NCBI GenBank assembly: GCA_965224065.1
Contig: CBDCYF010000005.1
Location: 3,534,001-3,598,000 of the forward strand
Length of the DNA stretch: 64,000 bases
Direction: 5' to 3'
DNA from: JAOTZA01 sp965224065
Lineage (GTDB): Bacteria > Acidobacteriota > Thermoanaerobaculia > Multivoradales > JAHEKO01
Shown: one piece after another, positions 24,980 through 33,664 of the stretch
How positions within the stretch are numbered: position 1 is the first letter of the stretch
Layout: each line of letters opens with the position of its first letter
Made by a program: the position numbers and the translations under genes
Notes under the pieces: generated by a model
Databases searched by the model: none
Told to the model about the DNA's origin: nothing
The model's input: only the letters and a program-made list of their open reading frames with translations

Positions 24980-26317
24980 ATGAACCTGAAGACCGAGAGA
25001 TTTCTCTGGGTGGCCCCTGTGGGTCTGGTGGTGTTTGTCGCGCTGCTCGAGTACGCGATCTTCATCCTCAAGCCGGCACTGCTGGAATGGCCCGGCCGCT
25101 TTGTGCTGGCGACCGTCGTGCTCGTCGCGCTGGCCGTGACCTGTACGGTGGTCTACCGCGGAGTGCGGAGCGCACACCGCAAGATGAAGCGTCGCAACGA
25201 CGAATTGCTGGCCCTCCACCGCGCCAACCTCGACATCTATGGCGAGCTGTCGCTCGAGAACGTCCTGCAGAGGGTGGTGGATCAGGCTTGCCGGCTGCTG
25301 GGGTCCCGCTACGGGGCTCTGGCGGCGAGCGACGAGAACGGCAGGATCGAGCAGTTCGTCACCTTTGGCATCGACAAGGAGGAGCGCGAACGGATCGGCG
25401 ACCCGCCGGTTGGAAAAGGAATCCTCGGCATCGAGCTCGAGCGAGGCCAGCGTTTGCGTCTGTCCGATCTGAGCTCGGATCCGCGCTCCAGCGGGTTCCC
25501 GGCACACCACCCGCCGATGGCCACGCTGCTGGCGGTGCCGATCGTCGGTGACACGCGTTTCTCCGGCAAGCTCTACGTCGCGGACAAGCTCTCGGGCGAG
25601 CCGTTTTCAAAGGACGACGAAGAGACCCTGACCCGCTTTGCCGATCAGGCGGCGCTGGCGATCGAGAAGGCCTTTCTGCACCGGCAGTTGAACACCCTGG
25701 CAGTGGGGGAGGAGCGCGCCCGCATCGCGCGCGAGATGCACGACGGCATGGCGCAGGTGCTGGCCTACGTCAACACCAAGGCGCAGGCGGTCCGCGAGTA
25801 CCTGCGCAAGGGCAAGCCCGAAGAGGCGAGCCGTCAGCTCGAACAGCTCGCCGAGGCGTCGCGCGCCGTCTACACCGAGGTGCGGGAAGGGATCCTGGCG
25901 CTGCGGACCGAGACCGGCTCGGGGCGCTCGCTGGCGGCGGTCCTCGACGACTACCTGGGAAAGTGGCGCGACCAGACCGGCATCGAAGTCGATGCCCGGA
26001 TTCCGAGCGGTCTCCAGGTCCCGGCCAACATCGAGCTCCAGCTCATGCGCATCGTCCAGGAGGCGCTCGCCAACGTCCGCAAACACTCGGGGGCCTCCCG
26101 AGCGTCGGTCGAACTCGCCAACTCGGATGGCTCGGTCGTCGCGGTCATCGAAGACCACGGCTCGGGCTTCGACACCTCCGCGGGCCGCGGCGGCGGGGTG
26201 CCGCGTTTTGGCCTGGCGATCATGCGCGAGCGGGCCGAGAGTGTCGGCGGTGCCTTGACCCTCGAATCCTCACCGGGTCGGGGGACGACCGTTCGAGTCG
26301 AGTTGCCGGCCGAGTAA
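24980..26317 (+). CDS. NarL-type sensor histidine kinase with GAF domain
   Basis: 445 residues. Two N-terminal membrane helices (about 9-29 and 39-60) with almost no periplasmic loop, a coiled-coil segment, a GAF domain (about 90-235; contains GSRYGALAASDENG and MATLLAVPIVGDTRFSGKLYV), a HisKA_3 dimerisation helix with the phospho-acceptor His254 (REMHDGMAQVL), and a HATPase_c domain (N box QEALANVRKHSGA, G boxes EDHGSGFD and GLAIMRERAE). The missing sensor loop and the GAF domain suggest an intracellular or membrane signal, as in LiaS/NarX relatives. ATG 24980 begins just before the first helix. The partner response regulator follows after 43 bp. The divergent actA promoter region lies upstream, so a link to respiration is possible but not shown. 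Confidence 0.9.
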   Translation: MNLKTERFLWVAPVGLVVFVALLEYAIFILKPALLEWPGRFVLATVVLVALAVTCTVVYRGVRSAHRKMKRRNDELLALHRANLDIYGELSLENVLQRVVDQACRLLGSRYGALAASDENGRIEQFVTFGIDKEERERIGDPPVGKGILGIELERGQRLRLSDLSSDPRSSGFPAHHPPMATLLAVPIVGDTRFSGKLYVADKLSGEPFSKDDEETLTRFADQAALAIEKAFLHRQLNTLAVGEERARIAREMHDGMAQVLAYVNTKAQAVREYLRKGKPEEASRQLEQLAEASRAVYTEVREGILALRTETGSGRSLAAVLDDYLGKWRDQTGIEVDARIPSGLQVPANIELQLMRIVQEALANVRKHSGASRASVELANSDGSVVAVIEDHGSGFDTSAGRGGGVPRFGLAIMRERAESVGGALTLESSPGRGTTVRVELPAE

Positions 26318-26346
26318 CGGCTTTTCGGCCCGCGCTTTCTCGCTGC

Positions 26347-26352
26347 TAGACT
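26347..26352 (+). promoter_or_regulatory. -10-like hexamer TAGACT before the response regulator
   Basis: TAGACT, 8 nt before ATG 26361, no ribosome-binding site. The regulator may have its own leaderless transcript in addition to read-through from the kinase gene. Confidence 0.4.
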
Positions 26353-26360
26353 AGCCGGCC

Positions 26361-27017
26361 ATGCGGATCCTGATCGCCGACGACCACGCGCTGTTCCGCG
26401 ACAGCCTGCGCAGCCTTCTCGAGGCGCGTGACTTTGAAGTCGTGGCCGAGGCCGGCGACGGCGAAGAGGCTATCCGGATGGCGTGGGAGACCAAGCCGGA
26501 CGTCGTGCTGATGGACTTGAAGATGCCAAAGCTCGACGGGCTCGAAGCGACCAAGCGGCTGGTCTCCGAGCTCCCGGAGACCAAGATCGTCGTCCTGACA
26601 GCGTCCGACGACGAATCCCATCTGTTCGAGGCCATCAAATCGGGCGCCAAGGGCTACCTGCTCAAGGACCTCGAAAGCGAGCAGTTCTTCAGCCTGCTCG
26701 AAGGCGTGGCCCGCGGCGAGCCGGCGCTGACGCCGACCCTGGCGCGCAAGCTCCTGGAGGAGTTCGCGCGGCCCAAAAAGGCCGCCAGGGATACCGACCC
26801 CGACGCCCTCACCCAGCGCGAACAGGAAGTGCTCGAGCTGATGGTCGAAGGCGTGACCTCCAACCGCAAACTCGCCGCCGCCCTCGGGGTCTCGGAAAAC
26901 ACCGTCAAATTCCACGTCCGCAACATCCTCGACAAGCTCCACCTCCACAACCGGGCACAGGTCGTGGGCTTCGCCCTGCGCCACCACCTGGTGGAGCCCT
27001 CCTCGGCCAGCGACTGA
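26361..27017 (+). CDS. NarL/FixJ-family response regulator
   Basis: 218 residues. Receiver domain 1-120 with acidic pocket Asp7-Asp8, phospho-acceptor Asp52 (VLMDLKMP), Thr80 and Lys102 (YLLKD). A linker leads to a LuxR-type HTH (about 148-205: LTQREQEVLELMVEGVTSNR ... VSENTVKFHVRNILDKLHLHN). It should be phosphorylated by the adjacent kinase and bind DNA as a dimer. The C-terminal HTH is complete. A strong hairpin follows the stop by 3 nt. Confidence 0.95.
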   Translation: MRILIADDHALFRDSLRSLLEARDFEVVAEAGDGEEAIRMAWETKPDVVLMDLKMPKLDGLEATKRLVSELPETKIVVLTASDDESHLFEAIKSGAKGYLLKDLESEQFFSLLEGVARGEPALTPTLARKLLEEFARPKKAARDTDPDALTQREQEVLELMVEGVTSNRKLAAALGVSENTVKFHVRNILDKLHLHNRAQVVGFALRHHLVEPSSASD

Positions 27018-27020
27018 GCG

Positions 27021-27055
27021 GCTCGTAATTCGGGGACAGTCCCCGAATTACGAGC
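27021..27055. terminator. 16-bp perfect palindrome after the response regulator, terminator-like
   Basis: Arms of 16 bp (first arm GCTCGTAATTCGGGGA at 27021-27036, second 27040-27055) with a 3-nt loop, starting 3 nt after the stop. There is no T-run after it on the plus strand, so it is a hairpin of terminator position but not classical form. It shares the GGGGAC-GTCCCC core with the elements at 11.90 and 57.73 kb. Confidence 0.55.
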
Positions 27056-27068
27056 GGCCACGCCCATC

Positions 27069-27123
27069 GTAGGGACGGGGCTTGTCCCCGCCCGGAAACG
27101 GCCGGCGCAAGCCCGGCCCCTAC
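27069..27123. repeat. Two REP-like elements upstream of the formate dehydrogenase beta gene
   Basis: Copies 27069-27094 (GTAGGGACGGGGCTTGTCCC...) and, inverted, 27100-27123 (core CGCAAGCCCGGCCCCTAC) face each other with a 5-nt gap. Together with the palindrome at 27021 they fill the 143-bp gap before the next gene. Confidence 0.75.
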
Positions 27124-27160
27124 ACCGCCAATCCAAAGGAGGCCGCGTTGTTTCGGCAGG

Positions 27161-28696
27161 GTGGGTGGTATTTTGGACGCCGTGCAGCCCAAGAACGCCC
27201 GCCGCGAGGAAGTGCTCGACCGCCTGGAGGAGAAGGGCGGACTCCGGCCGGGCGTCGCGCGGCAGGTCCATCTCGAGACCGGCGTTCCCGAAGCCGATGT
27301 CTACGGTGTCGGAACCTTCTACCATCTGCTGGCCAAGCCCGACGCCGGGGTTGCGGTGTGTCAGGGGCTCTCGTGCCGGCTCGCCGGCTGCGATCGGATC
27401 AAGGCCGAGCTCGAGGCCGGTGGCACGGCCGCGACCTACACTTCCTGCCTGGGTCGGTGCGATTTTGCGCCCGCCACCTGGGACCCCGCGGTTTCGCCGG
27501 CCGAGACCGCCGAGCCGCACGCTGCGGTTTCCCCGAGCAGCCCCGATCTGGCCATCGATCTGGCGGCCCCCGACACCACGGACTATGCAGCGCTGTCCGC
27601 GCTGTCCGAGCGAGGCGTCGAGTGGGCGCTCGAACAAGTCGAGACCTCGGGTATCACCGGCCGAGGCGGCGCCGGCTTTCCCGCCCACATCAAGTGGCGG
27701 GCCGTGCGCGGCCAGAGCGAGCGCGAGCGCTACATCGTGCTCAACGCCGACGAGGGCGAGCCCGGGACCTTCAAGGACCGCGAGATCATGCTCCGCCGGC
27801 CCCACCGGGTGATCGAAGGCCTGGCCGTGGCCGCCACCTGCCTCGAAGCCAACGACATCTACGTCTACGTCCGCGGCGAGTTCGGGCGCTTCCGCGCCTC
27901 GCTCGAAGACGCGCTGGCCGAGGCGCGTCCGCGGCTCGACGATTCCGTCCGCTGGCACTTTGTCAACGGCCACGGCGCCTACATCTGCGGCGAAGAGACC
28001 GCGTTGCTCGAAGCCCTGGAGGGCAAGCGCGGGATGCCGCGGATGAAGCCGCCGTTTCCGGTCGAGTACGGGTTCCGCGGCAAGCCGACCCTAATCCAGA
28101 ACGTCGAGACCATCGCCTGCATCCCCTCGATCCTCGAGCGCGGCGGCGACTGGTTCCGCGAGCTCGGCCGCACCGAGCCCGGCACCAAGCTCTACTGCCT
28201 CTCGGGACACATCGAGCGCCCGGGCGTCTACGAGGCCCCCATGGGCGTCACCATGGCCGAGCTGATCGAGATGGCGGGCGGTGTGACCGGGACCCTCAAG
28301 GCCTTCTCCCCGGGCGGTGCGTCGAGCGGCTTCCTGCCCGCAGACCAGATCGACGTCCGGATGGACTTCAAGTCGCTCGGCGAAGCAGGGTCCATGCTGG
28401 GCTCCGCCGGGATCGTCGTGCTCAACGACACCGTCGACATGGTCGAGGCCGCCCTCATCCAGGCGGTCTTCTTCGAAGACGAGTCCTGCGGTCAGTGCTC
28501 GCCCTGCCGCATCGGCACCCAGATGGTGCGCCAGGCGCTCGAGCGCTACCGGGAGTCCGGTGCCCCCTCCGCGCTGCGAGACCTGGACGAAGTCTCCTGG
28601 GGAATGACCGAAGCCTCGATCTGCGGTCTGGGCCAGGCGGCCTCCCTGCCGCTCACGAGTGCGATGAAGTACTTCCCGGGGGAGTTTGGAGGGTAG
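27161..28696 (+). CDS. fdsB: NAD+-dependent formate dehydrogenase beta subunit (NuoE-NuoF fusion)
   Basis: 511 residues. Residues 1-110 are a NuoE/FdsG-type thioredoxin-fold ferredoxin with the [2Fe-2S] ligands Cys67, Cys72, Cys96 and Cys100. Residues about 150-510 are NuoF-like: NADH loop GRGGAGFPAHIKW, FMN motif NADEGEPGTFKDREIM, and the [4Fe-4S] ligands CGQCSPCRIGT plus a later Cys in SICGLGQ. It would pass electrons from the alpha subunit via FMN to NAD+. The matching alpha subunit is on the same strand 10.6 kb downstream, with a restriction-type island in between. GTG 27161 is used; GTG 27182, 7 nt after a TATTTT hexamer, is an equally good start. Confidence 0.88.
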   Translation: MGGILDAVQPKNARREEVLDRLEEKGGLRPGVARQVHLETGVPEADVYGVGTFYHLLAKPDAGVAVCQGLSCRLAGCDRIKAELEAGGTAATYTSCLGRCDFAPATWDPAVSPAETAEPHAAVSPSSPDLAIDLAAPDTTDYAALSALSERGVEWALEQVETSGITGRGGAGFPAHIKWRAVRGQSERERYIVLNADEGEPGTFKDREIMLRRPHRVIEGLAVAATCLEANDIYVYVRGEFGRFRASLEDALAEARPRLDDSVRWHFVNGHGAYICGEETALLEALEGKRGMPRMKPPFPVEYGFRGKPTLIQNVETIACIPSILERGGDWFRELGRTEPGTKLYCLSGHIERPGVYEAPMGVTMAELIEMAGGVTGTLKAFSPGGASSGFLPADQIDVRMDFKSLGEAGSMLGSAGIVVLNDTVDMVEAALIQAVFFEDESCGQCSPCRIGTQMVRQALERYRESGAPSALRDLDEVSWGMTEASICGLGQAASLPLTSAMKYFPGEFGG

Positions 28697-28710
28697 GGAG
28701 CCGATCAAGC

Positions 28711-28821
28711 TCACTCGGGGATCTTCGCGTCGGCGCCTACCCACTGCCGATTGAGGCTCTCAGCTTCCTGGGCGTCGCATCGGTAGGCCTCTTCCAGCTC
28801 GCGCTCGAGTTCCCTGCTCAT
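28711..28821 (-). CDS. Small 36-residue ORF with its own promoter-like signal; possible antitoxin remnant
   Basis: ATG 28821 to TGA 28711 encodes a highly charged, helical 36-residue peptide beginning MSRELERELEEAYRCDAQEA and ending VGADAKIPE. The composition (Glu/Arg-rich amphipathic helix) resembles the C-terminal tail of small antitoxins. It is preceded by TACTAT 8 nt upstream and CGGACA 17 nt before that. No toxin is adjacent. It may be a real small gene or a remnant at the island border. Confidence 0.35.
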   Translation of the reverse strand: MSRELERELEEAYRCDAQEAESLNRQWVGADAKIPE

Positions 28822-28829
28822 GGTTAGGA

Positions 28830-28858
28830 ATAGTACTTCTAGCGAGAACGTATGTCCG
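28830..28858 (-). promoter_or_regulatory. Promoter-like pair for the 36-residue ORF
   Basis: Minus strand: CGGACA (28858-28853, four of six matches to TTGACA), 17-nt spacer, TACTAT (28835-28830), then 8 nt to the ATG. It fits a leaderless mRNA. Confidence 0.4.
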
Positions 28859-28913
28859 TTATGCCTCGCGGCCGAAGCTCCCGCGTCCCTGCCGACAGCG
28901 CTGGCTGGTAGAG

Positions 28914-29147
28914 CTAGCCGCGGAACAGCAAACGAAATGCCGCCTTGAATTCGGTCTTCCGGTCAGCCTCTCCAGTTGACTCCAGGCCAGTGCATCGATG
29001 GGCGGCATGAGCGTCCCAACCCTCCGGCCAGCTCTCGAAGACCTTCTTCCCGCAGCATGGGCAACGGACCCGTTTGTGAACCACCTGCGAGTCTCGGAGG
29101 ACCGCTGTGTTTAGGATTGTCTGTTCAGAGTCAAAAACGGGCTTCAT
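28914..29147 (-). CDS. Small zinc-finger-like protein downstream of hsdR, unknown
   Basis: 77 residues. The centre has a metal-binding pattern: CPCCGKKVF followed by DAHAAHRC, that is C-x2-C...H-x3-H-x-C, like a C2H2/C2HC finger. The N-terminus is polar and the C-terminus helical (KTEFKAAFRLLFRG). It begins 45 bp after the hsdR stop on the same strand and is probably the last gene of the restriction operon. No family is recognised. Confidence 0.5.
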   Translation of the reverse strand: MKPVFDSEQTILNTAVLRDSQVVHKRVRCPCCGKKVFESWPEGWDAHAAHRCTGLESTGEADRKTEFKAAFRLLFRG

Positions 29148-29192
29148 AGTGGTCTCCAGGTGTAAGGGCGATCTGGCACTGCTTCCGGCGCG

Positions 29193-32100
29193 CTACTCCG
29201 CCCAGTCTTCACATAAAACTTCGGCCTGTTCGATCACTCGCTTTACTGCCGCTTCCTGGCCTTCCGGCGGGTACTTGTATTTGCGCAGGAGACGCCTGAT
29301 CAGCAATCGCATCTTGGCACGGAGACTGTCGCGAACCTGCCAGTCGACGGTTGTGCTGTTGCGCAGCTTTTCCGTGAGCTCGGTCGCCAGGTTCTTGAGC
29401 GTTTCATCGCCCATGGCCTCGAGAACTTCCGGGCGTTCGGCCAGGGCGTCGTAGAAGGACACTTCGTCCGGATTGAGCCCCAGGCTCTCGTGGCGCTTCG
29501 CGTCTTGTTTGACGTCCTTGGCCATCGCGATGAGCTCTTCGATGACCTGTGAGGTTTCGATCGCCCGGTTGTTGTACTTGCGGAGGGCTTCGAGGAGCCG
29601 GTCGCTGTACTTCTTCTCCTGAACGACGTTCGTTCGGGTGCGGCCTCGTATCTCGTCGCGAAGCAATCGCTCGAGGAGCTCGACCGCGAGGTTCTTGGTC
29701 TCCAGGTTGCGGACTTCTTCGAGAAACTCGTCGGAGAGGAGGCCGATGTTCGGTTTCTCGAGACCCGCCAGGGCGAAAACGTCGGTGACACCTTCGGCCA
29801 CGACGGCGTTGTCGAGAATCTGCCTCAGCGCCGAGTTCTTGGCGTCTTTGGAGAGCTTCGTGTCGCTCGTGCCGTCTTTGACGAGAATCGCCTTGACGGC
29901 CGAGAAGAACGCGATCTCCTTGCGCAGGCCGGCCGCCCCGTCCAGCGTGCTGCACAGCGAATACGCCTTAGTGACGGAGGCCATGACGTCCCCGAACCTC
30001 TTCTTGCCGTCGTCGAGCCCGAGGATGTGGTTGGCGGCCCCGGGCAGAAGCTGCAACGGCTCGGTCTCCAGCGCCGAGTAGTCGAACCCGTGGAACATGG
30101 CGCGAACCACCTCGGTCTTTTCCAGCAGAACGGCAAGGGCGTTCTCGGCCTTCAAGGTGGGTTGTCCCTTGCCCCTCGCGTCGGTGTAGGTCTTGACCGC
30201 GCGCCTCAGCTCGGGGGCGATCCCGATGTAGTCGACCACCAGACCGCCGGGCTTGCCCTCGAACACGCGGTTGACGCGGGCGATGGCTTGCGCCAGGTTG
30301 TGGCCCCGCATCGGCTTGTCGATGTACATGGTGTGGCAGACCGGCGCGTCAAAGCCGGTGAGCCACATATCGCGCACGATGACCAGCTTGAACTCGTCGT
30401 CCGGGTCTTTGAATCGCTTTTCGAGCCGCTTCTTCTCCGCCTTGGTGAAAACGTGGTCTCGAAGCTGCTTGCGGTCCGGAGCCGCGCCGGTCATGACGAT
30501 GCGAACCGCCCCGTCCTCGGGGTCATAGCCGATGTCCTTACCGTTCCTCTTCCGGCGCGTCCCCTCCCACTCGGGGCGCAAAGCGATGATCTCTTCGAAG
30601 AGCTCGACACAGATGTCCCGGCTCATGCAGACGATCATCGCCTTGCCCCGCGGGCTGCCGTCCAGCGCCAGGGCTTCGTTCCTAGCCTCGAAGTGGGCCA
30701 CCAGATCGGCGGCGACTTCTTCCAGACGGGGCTTAGCGCCGACCAGTTTCGCCAGCCTGGCCCAGCGGCTCTTGGTTTTCTCGCGGGCGGAGACGTCCTC
30801 CTCGTCTTCGATGACCTCTTCGACGTCCTGGTTGAGGGAGTCGATCTCTTCGCGGTTGATGTCGAGCTTGGCCAGCCGGCTCTCGTAGGAGATCGCGACC
30901 GTCGCCTGGTCCTCGACCGCGTCCTGGATGTCGTAGATGCTGACGTAGTCGCCGAACGTTCCCCGGGTGTCCTTGTCCTCGAGCGCGATCGGGGTTCCGG
31001 TAAACCCGATGAACGAGGCCTTCGGCAGCGCATCGCGCATGTGCTTGGCGTAGCCGAACACGTACTTGCCCTTCTTGTTCAGCCTGGCCTTCAAACCGTA
31101 CTGGCTGCGGTGGGCCTCGTCCGAGATCACGACGACGTTCGACCGGTCGCAGAGCACCGGGTGCTCCGTTTCCCCCTCGAGCAAGGAGAACTTCTGCACC
31201 GTGGTGAAGATGATCCCGCCCGACTGGCGCGAGGCCAGCTTGCCGCGGAGCTCCTCGCGGCTCTCGGCCTGTTCGGGTGTCTGTCTCAGCAGGTCTTTGG
31301 CAGAGCAGAACTGCTGATAGAGCTGTCCGTCCAGATTATTTCGGTCGGTTACGACCACAAGCGTCGGGTTGTTCATCTGTGGCTGCTGGAGGAGCATCCC
31401 GGCATAGCAGCACATCGAAATGCTCTTGCCCGACCCCTGGGTGTGCCAGAAGACGCCGGCCTTCCGGGAGCCCGGGACGACTTCGGTCCCGTAGGTGGCC
31501 CGCGGTTCCCGGACGTCCCGCCCTTCCGCCTCCGCCCGGGCCGCGATCAGCGTAACGCGGACCGCCTCTCGGACGCCGTGAAACTGGTGGTACCCGGCGC
31601 TCTTCTTGATCAGCGAGTCGCCCTCTTGCTCGAAAAGAACGAAGTACCGGACGTACTCGAGGAAGAGCTCGGGATCGAAGAAACCGCGGACGATCTTCTC
31701 CAGCTCGTACTCGAGGTGGGGCTTGTCGTCCTGGTCCTTCACCGTCCGCCAGGGCAGAAACCACTCCCGCCCGGCCGTCAGGGCGCCGACCCGCGCGTTG
31801 GTGCCGTCGCTGATGACCAGCGCCTCGTTGAAGACGAAAAGGTCGCTGATCTCGTCCTTGTAGGTCTGGAGCTGGCTGTACGCCTTCCAGATGTCGGCGC
31901 TCTCATCACCCGGGTTCTTGAGCTCGATCACCGCCAGCGGCAAGCCGTTCACGAAGACCACGAGGTCGGGTCTTCGGGTCTTCTTGGTGCCGGTGACGAC
32001 AAACTGACTGACCACCAGAAAGTCGTTTTCCAGCGGCTGTTGGAAGTCGATCAGTTGGACATGGTCCGACTCGGGCTCGCCTTGCCTATTCGTGAAGTTG

Positions 32101-32390
32101 AGCTTGACGCCCTCGACGAGGTGACGGTGGAAGGCGCGGTTGCTCTGCGCCAGGCCCGGCTCGGTGGGCTTCGAGACCAACTGGACCACCTCGTCTACCG
32201 CGTCCGGCGGCAACACGGGGTTCAGCCGAGCTATGGCCTCGGCCAAGCGAGTCTTTAGAACGACATCGCGGAAGTCCTCCCGCTCGGGCGCGGCACCTTC
32301 GGGGGCGATGTCGGGCCCTTGGGCGTAGCTCCAGCCGGTGTCTCGGAACCACTGGATGGCGAGCTCTTCGAGTCGGGCTTCGGTGATCAC
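29193..32390 (-). CDS. hsdR: Type I restriction enzyme, R subunit
   Basis: 1065 residues from GTG 32390, overlapping the stop of the FRG gene (GTGA). An N-terminal PD-(D/E)xK nuclease domain (RPDLVVFVNGLPLAVIELKN, catalytic E-x-K in IELK) is followed by an SF2 translocase: Walker A TQGSGKS (Lys322), DEAH box (Asp424), a third motif GFTGTPI, and C-terminal motor motifs DMWLTGFDAP and QAIARVNRVF. The C-terminal helical region binds the methylase core. The enzyme translocates DNA with ATP and cleaves unmethylated DNA far from the recognition site. All motifs are intact, so it is likely active. Confidence 0.96.
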   Translation of the reverse strand: MITEARLEELAIQWFRDTGWSYAQGPDIAPEGAAPEREDFRDVVLKTRLAEAIARLNPVLPPDAVDEVVQLVSKPTEPGLAQSNRAFHRHLVEGVKLNFTNRQGEPESDHVQLIDFQQPLENDFLVVSQFVVTGTKKTRRPDLVVFVNGLPLAVIELKNPGDESADIWKAYSQLQTYKDEISDLFVFNEALVISDGTNARVGALTAGREWFLPWRTVKDQDDKPHLEYELEKIVRGFFDPELFLEYVRYFVLFEQEGDSLIKKSAGYHQFHGVREAVRVTLIAARAEAEGRDVREPRATYGTEVVPGSRKAGVFWHTQGSGKSISMCCYAGMLLQQPQMNNPTLVVVTDRNNLDGQLYQQFCSAKDLLRQTPEQAESREELRGKLASRQSGGIIFTTVQKFSLLEGETEHPVLCDRSNVVVISDEAHRSQYGLKARLNKKGKYVFGYAKHMRDALPKASFIGFTGTPIALEDKDTRGTFGDYVSIYDIQDAVEDQATVAISYESRLAKLDINREEIDSLNQDVEEVIEDEEDVSAREKTKSRWARLAKLVGAKPRLEEVAADLVAHFEARNEALALDGSPRGKAMIVCMSRDICVELFEEIIALRPEWEGTRRKRNGKDIGYDPEDGAVRIVMTGAAPDRKQLRDHVFTKAEKKRLEKRFKDPDDEFKLVIVRDMWLTGFDAPVCHTMYIDKPMRGHNLAQAIARVNRVFEGKPGGLVVDYIGIAPELRRAVKTYTDARGKGQPTLKAENALAVLLEKTEVVRAMFHGFDYSALETEPLQLLPGAANHILGLDDGKKRFGDVMASVTKAYSLCSTLDGAAGLRKEIAFFSAVKAILVKDGTSDTKLSKDAKNSALRQILDNAVVAEGVTDVFALAGLEKPNIGLLSDEFLEEVRNLETKNLAVELLERLLRDEIRGRTRTNVVQEKKYSDRLLEALRKYNNRAIETSQVIEELIAMAKDVKQDAKRHESLGLNPDEVSFYDALAERPEVLEAMGDETLKNLATELTEKLRNSTTVDWQVRDSLRAKMRLLIRRLLRKYKYPPEGQEAAVKRVIEQAEVLCEDWAE

Positions 32391-33664
32391 GAATTCGTCT
32401 CGGTCGAACCCTCTCTCCGAGGCTCGACTGCTGTTTTTGACAGGGTGGCTACTTTGCTAGCGATAGAAACGGCCGCCTCAGCGATGGAATCCTCTTCAAA
32501 GTTTATTCTGCCCAGTCTTCGGCGCACGAAAGTTCGCAGACGCGCCAGCTCCGATTCTCTTGAATACCAATCAACCCCCGCCTTTGTATTGATGAACTCG
32601 ACAACTGAACGTGCAATGTTGGTCAGCTCATTCAGTTTTGCCGACTTCTTCACCTGATCGTTTACCAGCAGCGAATCAATGAGTGGCTTCAGTCCCTCCG
32701 CGTCGTCAGGCAGGGTATGGGCTTCCCAATAGGGGATGTCCGTTTTTCGCCGGACTCCTTCTCCACTCCTGCTTACTCTCTGCTTCACCACGTACTCCCG
32801 CGCCAGCTCATTGCAGTAGCTGGCTGCGCCGATCACATCAGGGAAGAGGCTGGCATGATGAATGTTCATTTTGCGCAGGTGCCGAAGACACTCTCGCCGG
32901 ATTTTCCTCGAGTTTGGAATGTGAAGTTTGCATAGGTATTTGGAGGCCACGGCCGGATCATCGACATCGACCTTGCTATCTACAAGAGCCCTTAGAAGCG
33001 ACGATTCGAGGGTCTCTCCATAGGGCGCGATCGAGAACAGGCCGGCCTGGTTGACAAGTCTGCCGTGGTCGTCTTTGGAGGGCTCGACGACACGAGGATA
33101 CTTGTTGTCAACAGGATTTTCGAGATCCTCCAAGAACGACTTGTTCAGGATGTAGACAGCTCTGCTGGAGTTCTCCCTGTTCCCGTTCTCGGTCCAGTCG
33201 GGATGATCCTCATCGACGAAAGCGAAGAAAAGGGCCACATAAGGCGAGCGCGTCCAATCAAGTAACGGCGTAGCCAACCCGTGGTGTTGGCCCACGGCCC
33301 ACAATTCCATGGCCTGTGGATCGTCCAAGTCCTCGCTAGCCTTGAGCAGCGAGTTGTCCGCGACTCTCCCGCGGATGGAGAGGCGAAAGTACCGAAGTTG
33401 TCTTGCGGCCAGCTCTGTGCTGATCGCTCCTGCCGCCATCCTGTCGAGCGTTGGCTCAAGGAACCATTTGTAGTGATGTTGGCCACGAAACATGAACTCT
33501 TCGCCACCGTCGTCCGACCGAAAAGCTCCAACGACATGGTTGAAGTGCTCCCACGTATCAATCCGTGCGGCAGGAACTAGGCCATCGACGGTTTGGTCGA
33601 TGACATCGGCCTCCGGCCAGGCAGGCAACTTCTCGAAGTGTTTCTTCTTCGATTCGGGCCTCAT
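32387..33664 (-). CDS. FRG-domain protein embedded between hsdS and hsdR
   Basis: 425 residues. ATG 33664 overlaps the hsdS stop (ATGA) and its stop overlaps the hsdR start (GTGA), so translation is coupled on both sides. The FRG domain occupies about residues 35-260: EEFMFRGQHHYKW (Phe59-Arg60-Gly61, the name-giving triad), then AVGQHHGLATPLLDWTRSPYVALFFAF, and RLVNQAGLFSI. The remaining 160 residues are helical and charged. FRG domains are widespread and often found in mobile or defence contexts; the biochemical activity is not known to me. The sandwiched position makes a role as an accessory or back-up effector of the R-M system likely. Base composition is more AT-rich than the flanking chromosome. 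Confidence 0.82.
   Translation of the reverse strand: MRPESKKKHFEKLPAWPEADVIDQTVDGLVPAARIDTWEHFNHVVGAFRSDDGGEEFMFRGQHHYKWFLEPTLDRMAAGAISTELAARQLRYFRLSIRGRVADNSLLKASEDLDDPQAMELWAVGQHHGLATPLLDWTRSPYVALFFAFVDEDHPDWTENGNRENSSRAVYILNKSFLEDLENPVDNKYPRVVEPSKDDHGRLVNQAGLFSIAPYGETLESSLLRALVDSKVDVDDPAVASKYLCKLHIPNSRKIRRECLRHLRKMNIHHASLFPDVIGAASYCNELAREYVVKQRVSRSGEGVRRKTDIPYWEAHTLPDDAEGLKPLIDSLLVNDQVKKSAKLNELTNIARSVVEFINTKAGVDWYSRESELARLRTFVRRRLGRINFEEDSIAEAAVSIASKVATLSKTAVEPRREGSTETNS

Noticed and set aside
28697..28720. Attachment (att) site of the restriction island
   Set aside because: No tRNA gene, integrase or matching direct repeat was found at either border near 28.7 and 39.3 kb.
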